Notes: generated by a model from the letters alone, not told the origin. A DNA stretch of 64,000 nucleotides from Hahella ganghwensis DSM 17046 (GCF_000376785.1 NZ_AQXX01000138.1:62001-126000); one strand, 5' to 3'. Shown: positions 10,165 to 19,525, counted from the first letter of the stretch. Numbers and translations: made by a program.

Positions 10165-10219
10165 AACCTCTGAAAATCACTCTGCGTTGCCAGTACTGCA
10201 TGCCAGAGCTTCAGAGGTT
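10165..10219. repeat. Palindromic dispersed element, copy 1 (55 bp)
   Basis: Ends are a perfect 9-bp inverted repeat, AACCTCTGA / TCAGAGGTT, with an inner CTCTG/CAGAG pair. The interior carries GCGTTGCCAGTAC, whose exact reverse complement occurs in the element at 36073-36130, which has similar AACCTC/GAGGTT ends. Confidence 0.65.
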
Positions 10220-10764
10220 CTTGAGAGATTTACTTCACGATTTCGGGCACCCCACCAGGAATGCCCTTAATTCGTGAAACAATGTGGATATCAATATAAA
10301 TCATTCCGTGATTATAACTGCGGGCTTTAAAGCGTCAATTCTTTCAATGAAAGGTATCAACTTTGCGAGACAGTTCCGAAAATGAGGGCCTCGATACGTG
10401 ATATAAACTGACTGACGTCTTAGACAATTTTACGATGCAGCTATCGGTAAATATTACTAATTTTTCTAAAAATCGCGGATAACCAAAAGATAAATAAAGT
10501 AATTTTCTATAGCGCATGAGGGCTCAAGCCATACAGGGTAAGGTAAAGGGAGGTGCGGGATATAAGTTCTTCGTCAGTCTGGTGATGGGCGGCTACAGAA
10601 TTGTGTTTTATTAACATGTTCTCCTCGCAACTTTACTTCCCTATCTGATGTATTCAAACTGAAATTTCCGCTGAATCAGGCATATGGATTTCGCCGCCGT
10701 TGAATTTGAGCTGATATGTAAGTCTGAGGGGACTGACAAGGATTCCAGATATAAGGAGGTTTCA
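10220..10764. other. Gene-free stretch with a further hairpin
   Basis: No convincing coding region on either strand. TTCACGA (10232-10238) and TCGTGAA flank GGGC/GCCC arms, giving a third stem-loop next to the two at 10112-10219. The remainder (about 10290-10750) is AT-rich and forms the upstream region of the micro-ORF and RHS gene; no confident promoter was identified. Confidence 0.5.
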
Positions 10765-10821
10765 ATGTATCAAATCTGCTCGCCTATTCATCAGATCACT
10801 TCTTTCATTAGTCATTGTTAA
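10765..10821 (+). CDS. Possible 18-codon leader ORF with ideal ribosome binding site
   Basis: ATG at 10765 is preceded by AAGGAGGT with a 5-nt spacer, one of the strongest Shine-Dalgarno sequences in the window. It encodes MYQICSPIHQITSFISHC and then TAA. It lies 180 nt before the RHS start on the same strand. It may be a leader peptide that couples or attenuates RHS expression. The peptide is not recognised, and its short length leaves coding status unproven. Confidence 0.4.
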   Translation: MYQICSPIHQITSFISHC

Positions 10822-11001
10822 CGCTTGATTGTCAGTTAACTCGTGTCGCCGGGCATTGTTGCGTTCCACCAGCTACCTGCAGATGATTGTTTCGCTGGTT
10901 TGAACAGAAGCTCATATGGCCTGCGGTCTCCGATGACTTTGCGAGAAGAGTGAATCGTGTCCCTCTGAATCAACATCAGCTTTCCATAAGGATATGAAAA
11001 G

Positions 11002-14000
11002 ATGAACAAAAATATTTTTTTGAGCCCGAAGCACGTCCATCCCAATGCTTTCAATCACCAGAGCTATTTGAAGTCAGGCGTAGACCCGAGAACCGGCTTA
11101 TTCTCCGCACATATCATTTTGGCCGGTTTGGGGCAGGACGTCGCAGAAGCTCCCTTGTTGCCTTTGATTCTGGCGTTCAATTCTTTATCGACTGATGACC
11201 TGGGTTATGGCATTGGTTGGAGCTTGCAACTGAGCTGCTTTGACAGTTTCCGCTCTCAACTCTTTTTGTTCACAGGGGCAAGTCACCCTGCTCTGTGTAG
11301 GTATAGAGACATAAATCAAGCACAAGAAAGGTTTCAAATAGCGGAAAGGTTTCAAGTAAAAGCTAGTGGCGATCACCTGGAATTCCGAAACCGTAAGCTG
11401 AAAACCTTTGTGTTGGAAAAGCAGGGTTCTGACCTGTTGATCAAACATAAATCAGGGGTGATCGAGAGACTCAGAAGAGTTAATGCCACAATGTACATGC
11501 CTGTTGAGATCAGTGCTCCTGAGGGATACACCTTGCACCTGAGCTATGCTGACTTTAATGGCCATTGTCTGTTGAAGGAGGTACGTGATGACAGGGGTGT
11601 GCTGTGCAGAATAGAAAGAAGTGATGGGATTATCCTGGTGACTTTGTTTCCTGGACAGATTCAGGAAGCCCGTTACAGAATTGAGTTGGATAATGGTCAG
11701 GTGACGTCAGTGCAGCTACCGGTGGACAATTCGGCAGGCTGGCGATTCAGGTATCGCCGGATGCATGAAATGCTCTTCATTACTCGCTTGGATACGCCGG
11801 AAGGCGGCGCAGAGATTATCCATTACCAGGACCAGGGGCATACGCTTCCGCCGGAAGGTCCGTACAGCCATCTGCCCTATGTTGTCAGCCTGATCAGTTC
11901 TCCCCGGTCCGGTCAACCAGAAACAACCACGACCTATAGATACACGACCAAAAACTTTCTTGGTTACGGTGCTCCTAATCTGGTTTGGCAGGAAGATGAA
12001 GACAATCTGTATCAAGTAACAACGGATTATGAATACGGATCAGTGGAAACATTGATGAGGCATCACCAGGATGGCCTGAGAGCGGTCCGCACCGTCAGTC
12101 GACTCTATAACCGATTTCATCTCATGCTGTCCGAGGTGACCAATCAGAATGGTAAGGTTCGCCGCAATAAATACGATTATAGAATCATACCTGGCCTGCC
12201 GTTTCAGGCGCAGCCCGAGCAATGTCGGTTACCCATCCGAAAAGTCAGTAGTTTTTACCTGTCCTGTGATACAGCCTGTCGCCACGAAGATGTAACGGAA
12301 ACGGAGTATGACGACTATGGAAACCTGCTGTATCTTCGCAAGCCCAGTGGTATTCAGGAAAAGTATGTTTATTACCACAGGGATGGTGAGCCGGGTTGCC
12401 CTGCCGACCCTCTTGGGTTGGTTAGATCCGTCAAGAGCAAAACAGTGACACCAGCGCAGATCACTCATGCTACCTTGCCTGCTCCAGTGGTGCAGACTCG
12501 CTATAAGTATGCGGCTTTTACAGCAACCTCCTCGGGAAATCCTGCCTTTCTTCGTCCCGTACATGAGAGTGTATGGGAAACTGATATCGGCCACGAGATA
12601 TTACGCATCAGCCGGGAGATGGAGTATGCCCTCGCTGAAGAAGAACCTTATATTCACGGTCGCCTGTTGCAGCAGATGGATACTCAGAATGCTTTAGTCA
12701 CCGTGAATAGGTTCGTTTATTCCATTGATCATCATGAACTGAAAACTTACAGATCAACGATCGGATTCGACAGCCGACGTAAAGAGCAGGTTGACCGACG
12801 GTGCCTGCTCACAGGCAGACTACTGAGTTTACAGGATGAAGAGGAGGTCCGTGTTGAATGGGAGTACGACAGCCTTGGACGTGTGGTGCGGGAAACGGTT
12901 GCCGGTAATACAGAAATATCCGCCAGTCGAATCTATCGTTATAAGCTATGTGCCAATGACAGCGATCAGGCTGAACAAGTGAATACAGATGCCAGTGGGG
13001 TTATGACCCGAGTTCTGTTTGACGGCTTCTATCGAATTCTTCGTGTTGAAACTCAGGATGCTGATGGAGAAGCACCGGTATTTCGTACTATCTATGATGC
13101 TGAATACAACGAGCTGGGACAGATGGTAGAGGAAAGCAACATAGATTGGCTGGACGGTGAGGCGTTAGTTCTGACCCATGGTTATGAATATGATGACTGG
13201 GGGTTTCGGTCGCGGGTAAAGCGGCCTGATGGTGTTACCGAATGCTGTTATTTTGATCCTGCCCGGCAAACTGAAATGAGTTGGTTGGAGAGTGCTGAAC
13301 AAGGTGTGTCAGCCAGAACAGTAACGGCTAGCAATCATTTCGGTAAGCCGATCATTATAGAGCATCTGAACGCACAGGATCAGAGTGTGGATAAAACGCT
13401 CTTTATTTATGACGGCCTGGGGCGCTGTATTTCAAAAACAGATCCGTTGCTGCAGATTACAACTTACGAGTATGACTTTGCAGACAGATTAATCACCCGG
13501 ATCTTGCCGGATGATACGGAAGTACTCTACAGCTACAGTAGTACGCATAGTACGTTGCCGCTTGTGACAGAGGTCCGGGTTAACGATGTGTGTGTCGGCG
13601 TACAGGAATATGATGGATTGAGCCGGCTGATACAAAGGCGAGTTGGCGGAAGGAGTACGTCCTATTTTTATGAGGGCAGTCTGAATAAGCCGCTTCGGGA
13701 ACAGCTCCCTGGTGGGGATATTATTGAATATCGCTACGAGCCCCAGCTTAACCAGCAGGTGACAGATCGATATATGCCGTCGGCCTGGCACAGCGAAGAA
13801 ACCCAATACGAGTATCATCCGTTGAGCGCGCAACTTATTCGCAGTGATGATCCGGATACTGATTGGGAGTATATAAGGGACTATTATCCTTCAGGCAAGC
13901 TGCAGCGGGAAATCTGGATGCAGAGTGGGCACATGGAGGAAGCAGTATACAAGTATTCTTTGCAGGGCAGGCTCATCGAATACCGGGATCCGTTCGGAAG

Positions 14001-15447
14001 TGTTCAGCGATGCTTCTATGACGATTGTGGAAGAATGGAACGACTTCAGTATGGCGATATGTCCGTGACATTCAATTACAACGAGTTTGGTCGACTGTCG
14101 CAATACGATCTCGAGGAGCATCGTCATAACAGGTCGATGACGACCGCGATGGAGTATGACGAATTAGGGCGGGAGTGGTCCCGATCCATTTCCTGTTCTG
14201 GTCTTGATCCATATGTCATGACCCAAAGTTATACCGCAGATGGCAAAGTGGCGCGCCGGCTTGTTATGCAGGGTGAGACTTTGATACGGGATGAAAGTTA
14301 TGAGTACGATTCCCGCGGGAGATTGCAATACTACTATTGCGATGGTGATCACCCCCCACAGGACGCCAACGGAGAGACGCTTCGTGCCCAGTCCTATGAT
14401 TACGATACTCTGGACAACGTGATCAAACTGACCAGCCACTCAGATTGTGGGGAGAACGTTGCCATTTTTCATTACGATAATCTTTCCGACCCATGTCAGC
14501 TCACAGGGATCAGTCACTCGCGACTATTCAATCAGGTCGATCTTCATTATGACGATAATGGAAATCTCAGCCGCTTATATATCAATGGTGATTGTCGAAT
14601 ATTACATTACGATCCGATGGGGCATCTGATTCAGACAGATTCGGAAAGTGAAGGTATTTTGAGCCTGATTCGATACAACGCCCTGGGGCGGCTCGAAATT
14701 GTGGAGCAACCCGGTCAACCTCATGTACAGCGCCGATATTATGGGCATCAGGTGGTGGTTGAAGCTCGGGGGCCTGTCAGAAGGCGGTATATCTTTCACG
14801 AGGGGAAAATTCTGGGGATTCTGGAAAGTGAAGGATATGAGCGCCGTACTATTTTTTATGGGCTCGACATGCATCGTAGTCCCGTGTTGAGAATGTTCGG
14901 TGACAAAGTGACAGAAATGGCCTTCGGTCCTTATGGGATGCAATCTTCAGATTCGACCTACGCTGGTGAGCCCGGTTACCGGGGAGAGCTGTCTGAGGAG
15001 ATTACTGGATGTTATATGACAGGGCAGTATCAACGTCCATATAGTCCAGAGCTGATGAGGTTTATTTCACCGGACTCGCAAGTGTCTTTTTGTGATGCTT
15101 CGGTCAATGCCTATGCCTGTTACTTTGGGCCGGGAGATCAACAAGAAAGGGAGAAAGAACGGAAACAAGATCAGGTCACTATGACACCGTCTGAACAGGA
15201 AGCGCTATTTAGCAGGACGCCGTGGGATCAATTCGGTAAACAACAGATGATTCAGACGACGGCAGCAAGGATACGTGTCCCCGGCTATGGATTAGGAGAA
15301 TATCTGAAATCGGCATCTTCTGGCAGAGAGTTGATCCATACAGGGACAACGGGCTGCGGATATCTGGGGGAAATGATCTATCGGGAAACCAGACCGGTAC
15401 TTGGCATGGTTTTAAGGAACTTAAGAGATCCGGGGGCTTTCAGATAA
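11002..15447 (+). CDS. RHS repeat protein (orphan RHS/YD-repeat)
   Basis: Large surface or secreted protein of 1481 residues. The N-terminal region (SGVDPRTGLFSAHI, about residues 29-42; IGWSLQLS) matches the start of orphan RHS/TccC-type proteins of pseudomonads. Many YD repeats follow (YEYDxxGR-type units from about 360 to 1250). The RHS-associated core is present: PGYRGELSEEITGCY from residue 1324, LMRFISPDS, then NAYACYFGPGD near 1368-1378. The usual DPxG junction after the core is missing, and the tail is only about 100 residues with no toxin family recognised. No immunity gene follows directly. No signal peptide is evident. Confidence 0.9.
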   Translation: MNKNIFLSPKHVHPNAFNHQSYLKSGVDPRTGLFSAHIILAGLGQDVAEAPLLPLILAFNSLSTDDLGYGIGWSLQLSCFDSFRSQLFLFTGASHPALCRYRDINQAQERFQIAERFQVKASGDHLEFRNRKLKTFVLEKQGSDLLIKHKSGVIERLRRVNATMYMPVEISAPEGYTLHLSYADFNGHCLLKEVRDDRGVLCRIERSDGIILVTLFPGQIQEARYRIELDNGQVTSVQLPVDNSAGWRFRYRRMHEMLFITRLDTPEGGAEIIHYQDQGHTLPPEGPYSHLPYVVSLISSPRSGQPETTTTYRYTTKNFLGYGAPNLVWQEDEDNLYQVTTDYEYGSVETLMRHHQDGLRAVRTVSRLYNRFHLMLSEVTNQNGKVRRNKYDYRIIPGLPFQAQPEQCRLPIRKVSSFYLSCDTACRHEDVTETEYDDYGNLLYLRKPSGIQEKYVYYHRDGEPGCPADPLGLVRSVKSKTVTPAQITHATLPAPVVQTRYKYAAFTATSSGNPAFLRPVHESVWETDIGHEILRISREMEYALAEEEPYIHGRLLQQMDTQNALVTVNRFVYSIDHHELKTYRSTIGFDSRRKEQVDRRCLLTGRLLSLQDEEEVRVEWEYDSLGRVVRETVAGNTEISASRIYRYKLCANDSDQAEQVNTDASGVMTRVLFDGFYRILRVETQDADGEAPVFRTIYDAEYNELGQMVEESNIDWLDGEALVLTHGYEYDDWGFRSRVKRPDGVTECCYFDPARQTEMSWLESAEQGVSARTVTASNHFGKPIIIEHLNAQDQSVDKTLFIYDGLGRCISKTDPLLQITTYEYDFADRLITRILPDDTEVLYSYSSTHSTLPLVTEVRVNDVCVGVQEYDGLSRLIQRRVGGRSTSYFYEGSLNKPLREQLPGGDIIEYRYEPQLNQQVTDRYMPSAWHSEETQYEYHPLSAQLIRSDDPDTDWEYIRDYYPSGKLQREIWMQSGHMEEAVYKYSLQGRLIEYRDPFGSVQRCFYDDCGRMERLQYGDMSVTFNYNEFGRLSQYDLEEHRHNRSMTTAMEYDELGREWSRSISCSGLDPYVMTQSYTADGKVARRLVMQGETLIRDESYEYDSRGRLQYYYCDGDHPPQDANGETLRAQSYDYDTLDNVIKLTSHSDCGENVAIFHYDNLSDPCQLTGISHSRLFNQVDLHYDDNGNLSRLYINGDCRILHYDPMGHLIQTDSESEGILSLIRYNALGRLEIVEQPGQPHVQRRYYGHQVVVEARGPVRRRYIFHEGKILGILESEGYERRTIFYGLDMHRSPVLRMFGDKVTEMAFGPYGMQSSDSTYAGEPGYRGELSEEITGCYMTGQYQRPYSPELMRFISPDSQVSFCDASVNAYACYFGPGDQQEREKERKQDQVTMTPSEQEALFSRTPWDQFGKQQMIQTTAARIRVPGYGLGEYLKSASSGRELIHTGTTGCGYLGEMIYRETRPVLGMVLRNLRDPGAFR

Positions 15448-15758
15448 TGCAGTGCCAGCCAGTTGCTCCCTTAGCCGGGAAACAAAGAAGAGCCTGGTAA
15501 TAGCTGAACGCCGCGTCACCCGGCCCCTGAAGGGCATGGATACGGATCTGCTCATCACCGAATGCAGTATCGGTGATGAGCAATAGCAAGATAATCACAC
15601 CAAGTTTAACCCTGGGGCGCTTACATTGTGGCTGGCGGCGATTTATTATTCATCAGACTAGGGTATGAAGACCATAGCGGCCAGAATTCGCTGAAACTGC
15701 TGTTACAGATTCACTTCCGGGAAAAATACTCCGGGACTTCAATCAGGAACGCTTCGAA
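15448..15758. other. RHS-DM13 intergenic region with a 13-bp perfect hairpin
   Basis: 311 nt with no gene recognised. TGCTCATCACCGA (15549-15561) and TCGGTGATGAGCA (15570-15582) form a perfect 13-bp stem around an 8-nt loop. No T-run follows on either strand, so it is not a standard intrinsic terminator. The ribosome binding site of the next gene (AGGAAC) is at its 3' end. Confidence 0.55.
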
Positions 15759-16229
15759 ATGAAAAAAATGCTTTTACTTGCCATAACTCACGGTGTGGCG
15801 GTGTTTATAGGATTTGCAGCAGGTATTTACGCATTACCAATTCTTATCGCACCAGAATCACCGACTGCCGACGAGGTTTCTTCGGTATCCGGACAAGCGA
15901 TGTTTACCGGACAATTCCGGCGTGATTTGGAAGGAAGTGACGGATTACACTGGGGAGAGGGAGAGATCTCAGTCAGTGGCAGTTCCATTGCCTTTCAGGG
16001 GGAGCTGGCTCCGGGTCCGGATTATAAGCTTTATCTTTCACCGACCTTTGTTGAAACTGAAAATCAATTCAATTCCCTGAAATCAAAAATGGTCCGAGTC
16101 GGAGATATCAAAACGTTCAATAATTTTATTGTCGAGCTGCCTGCGGACGTTAACCCGGATCAATTCACCACCGCAATTGTCTGGTGTGAAACCTTCGGGC
16201 AGTTTATTACTGCGGCGCAGTATCGGTAG
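15759..16229 (+). CDS. DM13 domain protein, membrane-anchored
   Basis: A 156-residue protein with an N-terminal hydrophobic segment (about residues 3-29, LLLAITHGVAVFIGFAAGIYA) that would hold it in the inner membrane facing the periplasm. The remainder is a DM13 domain: YKLYLSPTFVET, KMVRVGDIKTF, NNFIVELP and the C-terminal IVWCETFGQFITAAQYR, including the domain's characteristic cysteine. DM13 has been proposed to act in electron transfer or redox regulation; no role is established for the bacterial stand-alone form. Start preceded by AGGAAC. Confidence 0.85.
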   Translation: MKKMLLLAITHGVAVFIGFAAGIYALPILIAPESPTADEVSSVSGQAMFTGQFRRDLEGSDGLHWGEGEISVSGSSIAFQGELAPGPDYKLYLSPTFVETENQFNSLKSKMVRVGDIKTFNNFIVELPADVNPDQFTTAIVWCETFGQFITAAQYR

Positions 16230-16337
16230 ATTTCTACTCTCTGATGCTTCCCGTGTAACTTTGCTCAGCCATTAACCTAAGGATATCTCTTACCGGCCGA
16301 GGTTGACAAATTATTCGAAAAAGCTAACTTTCTATCC

Positions 16338-16361
16338 CTATAATAACTTTAGGATTATAGA
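16338..16361. promoter_or_regulatory. Inverted repeats upstream of the anchor-L gene
   Basis: CTATAAT (16338-16344) and ATTATAG form a 7-bp inverted repeat; just downstream CTATTC-T-GAATAG is a second palindrome. They lie about 130-165 nt before the start of the choice-of-anchor-L gene and could be regulator sites or core-promoter DNA (TATAAT is embedded). No matching -35 at standard spacing. Confidence 0.35.
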
Positions 16362-16503
16362 GGCTATGCTATTCTGAATAGACCTCTGAATTTGGAGATG
16401 CAGTCCAGTAGGAAAGAGTTGTAAGCTTTATCAGGCTTGCACTGATAAATTCAAATAAACCTGCTGACTGCCATAAAGGACACTCTTCAGGCAGGCACAA
16501 CAT

Positions 16504-18930
16504 ATGAGACTAAATTTTCCTCTTTTAAACTGGCGAGTAGGGATTTTGGGAGCAATGTTTGCTCCGAATTTATTTGCAGCCGACATAACCACGGATGTCA
16601 GTACGAGTCAGATCATTGAAGCTCTGGGTATTCAGAGTAATCAAGTAGTTTCGATTACGACAAATGGCACTTCATCTGCCGCGATAGGAGTAGCTGACAC
16701 TTCTGTTTTGGGGATCATTGAGAATCCACAATCCGGTAATGATTTATCACTCCTTTTCAGTAACAGCTTTCCTACAGAAGGGCGAGAGTTTCTTCTTATC
16801 TCAACAGGCGATGCATCCTTAGCCGGCGAGGCAAATGGCTCAGATAGTCTGTCCACAACACTGGACGGTCTTAATGCACCTGGAGATAATGGCGGCCAGG
16901 ACATGGCCCAGATAGAAATGGTATTGGAGGCTCCAGAGAGCGCGCGGTGTGCCAGCTTCGACTTTTCTTTTTTTTCAGATGAATACAATGAGTACATCGG
17001 TTCCAATTACAATGACACCTTTTTGATAGAAAAAGGCGAATCCAACTTTGTCATCAATAATAATAGCGGAACGCTGGAAGTTGATGCCCCCAATAACTTT
17101 GCCTTTGATACCGCTGACAATGTCATTTCAGTAAACAGTTCTTTCAATACCGTGTGTGATACCGCAGCAGATACTCCTGGCGGATGTGATACCGGCTCAG
17201 TCTATGATAATGCCACGATCAAACTGCGTGCCTCCACGCCAGTCTCCGGGGGAGAAGAAGTCACCTTTATTATTTCAATTATGGACTTGGGTGATTCGGT
17301 ATACGATTCCACAGCGTTTATTGATAAGTTTTTATGGAGCACTGAAGACTGCAGCAGTGGGGCACAGGAGATTGAGGACGCAGACAGTGATGGTTTGCTG
17401 GACGACTGGGAGACTTTCGGCGTAACGGTTGAACTCCCCGGGGGGGGGACGGAATTTGTCAACCTTCCTGCCATGGGGGCTGATCCCAATGTGAAGGATC
17501 TATTTATCGAACTGGACTGGATGGAAGAAGCAGGTGTTATCACCTACCGTCCAATTCCGGAAGTTTTGGATAAAGTCATTGCTGCATACGCTGCACTGGG
17601 TATCAATGTACATATCGATGCTGGCGCTGATTCCATAATGAATCCAGATACTGGAGAAACCTGGGCTGAGGCTGGTATTACTTCAGAAAGTAATAATGTC
17701 GGGCTGATAAGTACATTGGGATCAAGCTCAAGTGGTCAGTATAACTGGTCTGCATTTGACGAGCTGAAAGAAGATCATTTTCCAGTATCGCGCCGAAATA
17801 TCTTTCACTACGGTATTATCGGCCATAACTCCCCGTTTTCTGGGGTCTCAGCGATTTCACGAAGCCTGAATGCCAGTGATTTCTTTGTTCCTATGGGGAG
17901 CTTCCTTGGCACGGTCAATGAACTTGCAGGCAGTATTTTAAGAGCAACTGGTGCAAACCTTGCTCTGCGTGACGGTGGAAGAGATAACACCCGATTCAAG
18001 CCGCACTATTTCAGTGTCATGAATCCACTTTACGCAATGGATGGACTCATTCTGGACGGTGTAGATGGGAATATGCTGTTCTCAACCGTGGATGTGGATG
18101 ATCTTAATGAAGCATCGCTGAGTGAGGGCACAGGTCTGCCGACGACAGATACCATGCAGGTTATTGGTGTGAAGTATGCCTGTAGCGATGAGTTTGTCAT
18201 TGCTGTGGATACTGAGGAATCTGTCGATTGGAACTGTAGTGGGTCTATAGCCGGTAGTGTATCAAATGACATCAATAACTCCGGCTCAGCTGAGGATGTA
18301 CTGGAAACATACACAGATCTGGCATCCATGAAATTTGCGGGAGGCTTGATTGGCGAGCCTAACGCACTCATAACTTTGCCGACATTGACGGAGGTTAGCG
18401 GATATAAGCAGGAAACTCCGGTTTCTACCTTCGTACCAAGTGGGTATGAAGTGAGTGTCGTCATGCCCAGCTATAGGGAAATCAGCGGTACCTATAACCA
18501 GGAGTTCGTTATACGAAATCGCGGAAGCCAGGACGAAACCTTTACAGTAACTGCAACCAGTTCTGAAGGATGGGCGGACTTCAGCGGCCTTTCTGACAGC
18601 TATACCATTGCAGCAGGGGAACGTGTTGAGCTGTCTTTTCCTGTCAGTGTACCTGCAGGGACGGTAGATACGGATGAGATCAGACTGGTCGTGACAAGCA
18701 GTACCCACAGCACTGTGTACGATATTGCTGAAACCTATGTTGATGCAACGACAGCCACATCCGGCCCTGGTGCAACGAATATTGTTATCTTATATGAGGA
18801 TGGAAATCCTTTCGTTGTCGTCGGTGCTGGCAGTATTCATTGGATTGTACTCGCCGGGCTGTCGATGTTGCTGTGTCTAAGAAGATTGGGGAGTTTTTCC
18901 TCTGTTCAACCAAATAGGGGGAATAACTAA
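16504..18930 (+). CDS. Choice-of-anchor-L protein with degenerate metallopeptidase domain
   Basis: Secreted 808-residue protein. Residues 1-24 look like a signal peptide (ending LFAAD). A choice-of-anchor-L module follows (about 25-280), then a thrombospondin-3-like DADSDGLLDDWE calcium motif (about 292-303). Next comes the metallopeptidase-like domain that in related proteins carries HELGHNLGLRH followed by YLSVMNY. Here the aligned residues 480-490 read RATGANLALRD, so both zinc-motif histidines, the catalytic glutamate and the third ligand are gone, while the following GG, FKPHYFSVMN (M506) and YxxxGLI frame is kept. The C-terminus has a hydrophobic helix and LRR (about 778-797), a possible sorting anchor. 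Its stop overlaps the next gene's start (TAATG). Confidence 0.88.
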   Translation: MRLNFPLLNWRVGILGAMFAPNLFAADITTDVSTSQIIEALGIQSNQVVSITTNGTSSAAIGVADTSVLGIIENPQSGNDLSLLFSNSFPTEGREFLLISTGDASLAGEANGSDSLSTTLDGLNAPGDNGGQDMAQIEMVLEAPESARCASFDFSFFSDEYNEYIGSNYNDTFLIEKGESNFVINNNSGTLEVDAPNNFAFDTADNVISVNSSFNTVCDTAADTPGGCDTGSVYDNATIKLRASTPVSGGEEVTFIISIMDLGDSVYDSTAFIDKFLWSTEDCSSGAQEIEDADSDGLLDDWETFGVTVELPGGGTEFVNLPAMGADPNVKDLFIELDWMEEAGVITYRPIPEVLDKVIAAYAALGINVHIDAGADSIMNPDTGETWAEAGITSESNNVGLISTLGSSSSGQYNWSAFDELKEDHFPVSRRNIFHYGIIGHNSPFSGVSAISRSLNASDFFVPMGSFLGTVNELAGSILRATGANLALRDGGRDNTRFKPHYFSVMNPLYAMDGLILDGVDGNMLFSTVDVDDLNEASLSEGTGLPTTDTMQVIGVKYACSDEFVIAVDTEESVDWNCSGSIAGSVSNDINNSGSAEDVLETYTDLASMKFAGGLIGEPNALITLPTLTEVSGYKQETPVSTFVPSGYEVSVVMPSYREISGTYNQEFVIRNRGSQDETFTVTATSSEGWADFSGLSDSYTIAAGERVELSFPVSVPAGTVDTDEIRLVVTSSTHSTVYDIAETYVDATTATSGPGATNIVILYEDGNPFVVVGAGSIHWIVLAGLSMLLCLRRLGSFSSVQPNRGNN

Positions 18931-19481
18931 TGAAGTACCAAGGTGTTTTTTCCATAGCAGCCATATTGTGTCTGCTTCCTTCAGTAGCAACAGCGGAATT
19001 TTTTATTTCCGGAAAAGTTGGCTACATGGAACTGACAGCAGATGAGTTTGATGTTCCTACAGGAGGTGATTATGACCCTGCAGAAACCTACACTCTGTCG
19101 GCAGGTTACCTGCGAGACAATATTCTGTTTGAAGTCGGTTACATGCAAACTGGAGATTTTGACTTTCAGTCCAATGTGATAGAGAACGCCAGTTTTTCTT
19201 TAAAGGGGCCTCTGGCTCTAATTGGTGCCCAGACGAGGTTTGGAGAGTCCAGGTTTGGAGGAGCATTCAAAATTGGTGGCTGGTTCTGGGAGGCTGAAGG
19301 GCAATATGAGACGTTTGATGTTGGCGAAATAGAAAAGAGTGAATCGCCGATTGGAGTGTTGCAACTAAATTGGGCAGCCACTGAAAATATTAACCTCTAT
19401 ACCGAGTACACATACATTCATAAAATTCTAAATGATGGTGGTGCGAATATGCTCGGTGTTGGTGCTCGGTACGCTTTTTGA
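18930..19481 (+). CDS. Small outer-membrane beta-barrel protein
   Basis: A 183-residue protein with a signal peptide (about residues 1-22, ending VATA). The mature part alternates polar and hydrophobic residues in about eight strands (ISGKVGYMELT, YTLSAGYL, ILFEVGYMQTG, LYTEYTYIHK) and ends in GVGARYAF, a C-terminal phenylalanine as required for BAM-dependent assembly. This resembles OmpA-like or OmpW-like 8-stranded barrels. TAATG overlap with the anchor-L gene implies translational coupling, so the two products probably work together at the surface. Confidence 0.85.
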   Translation: MKYQGVFSIAAILCLLPSVATAEFFISGKVGYMELTADEFDVPTGGDYDPAETYTLSAGYLRDNILFEVGYMQTGDFDFQSNVIENASFSLKGPLALIGAQTRFGESRFGGAFKIGGWFWEAEGQYETFDVGEIEKSESPIGVLQLNWAATENINLYTEYTYIHKILNDGGANMLGVGARYAF

Positions 19482-19525
19482 TCCAGTTTATTCCTTTTGA
19501 TCAAGCCTACTTCTCGTGATCAAAC

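Noticed and set aside
12229-12594. A 121-codon minus-strand frame inside the RHS gene
   Set aside because: Shadow of the YD-repeat coding frame; no motif or ribosome binding site.
16303-16344. TTGACA and TATAAT upstream of the anchor-L gene as a promoter
   Set aside because: Both boxes are good, but they are 30 nt apart, far from the 16-18 nt needed.
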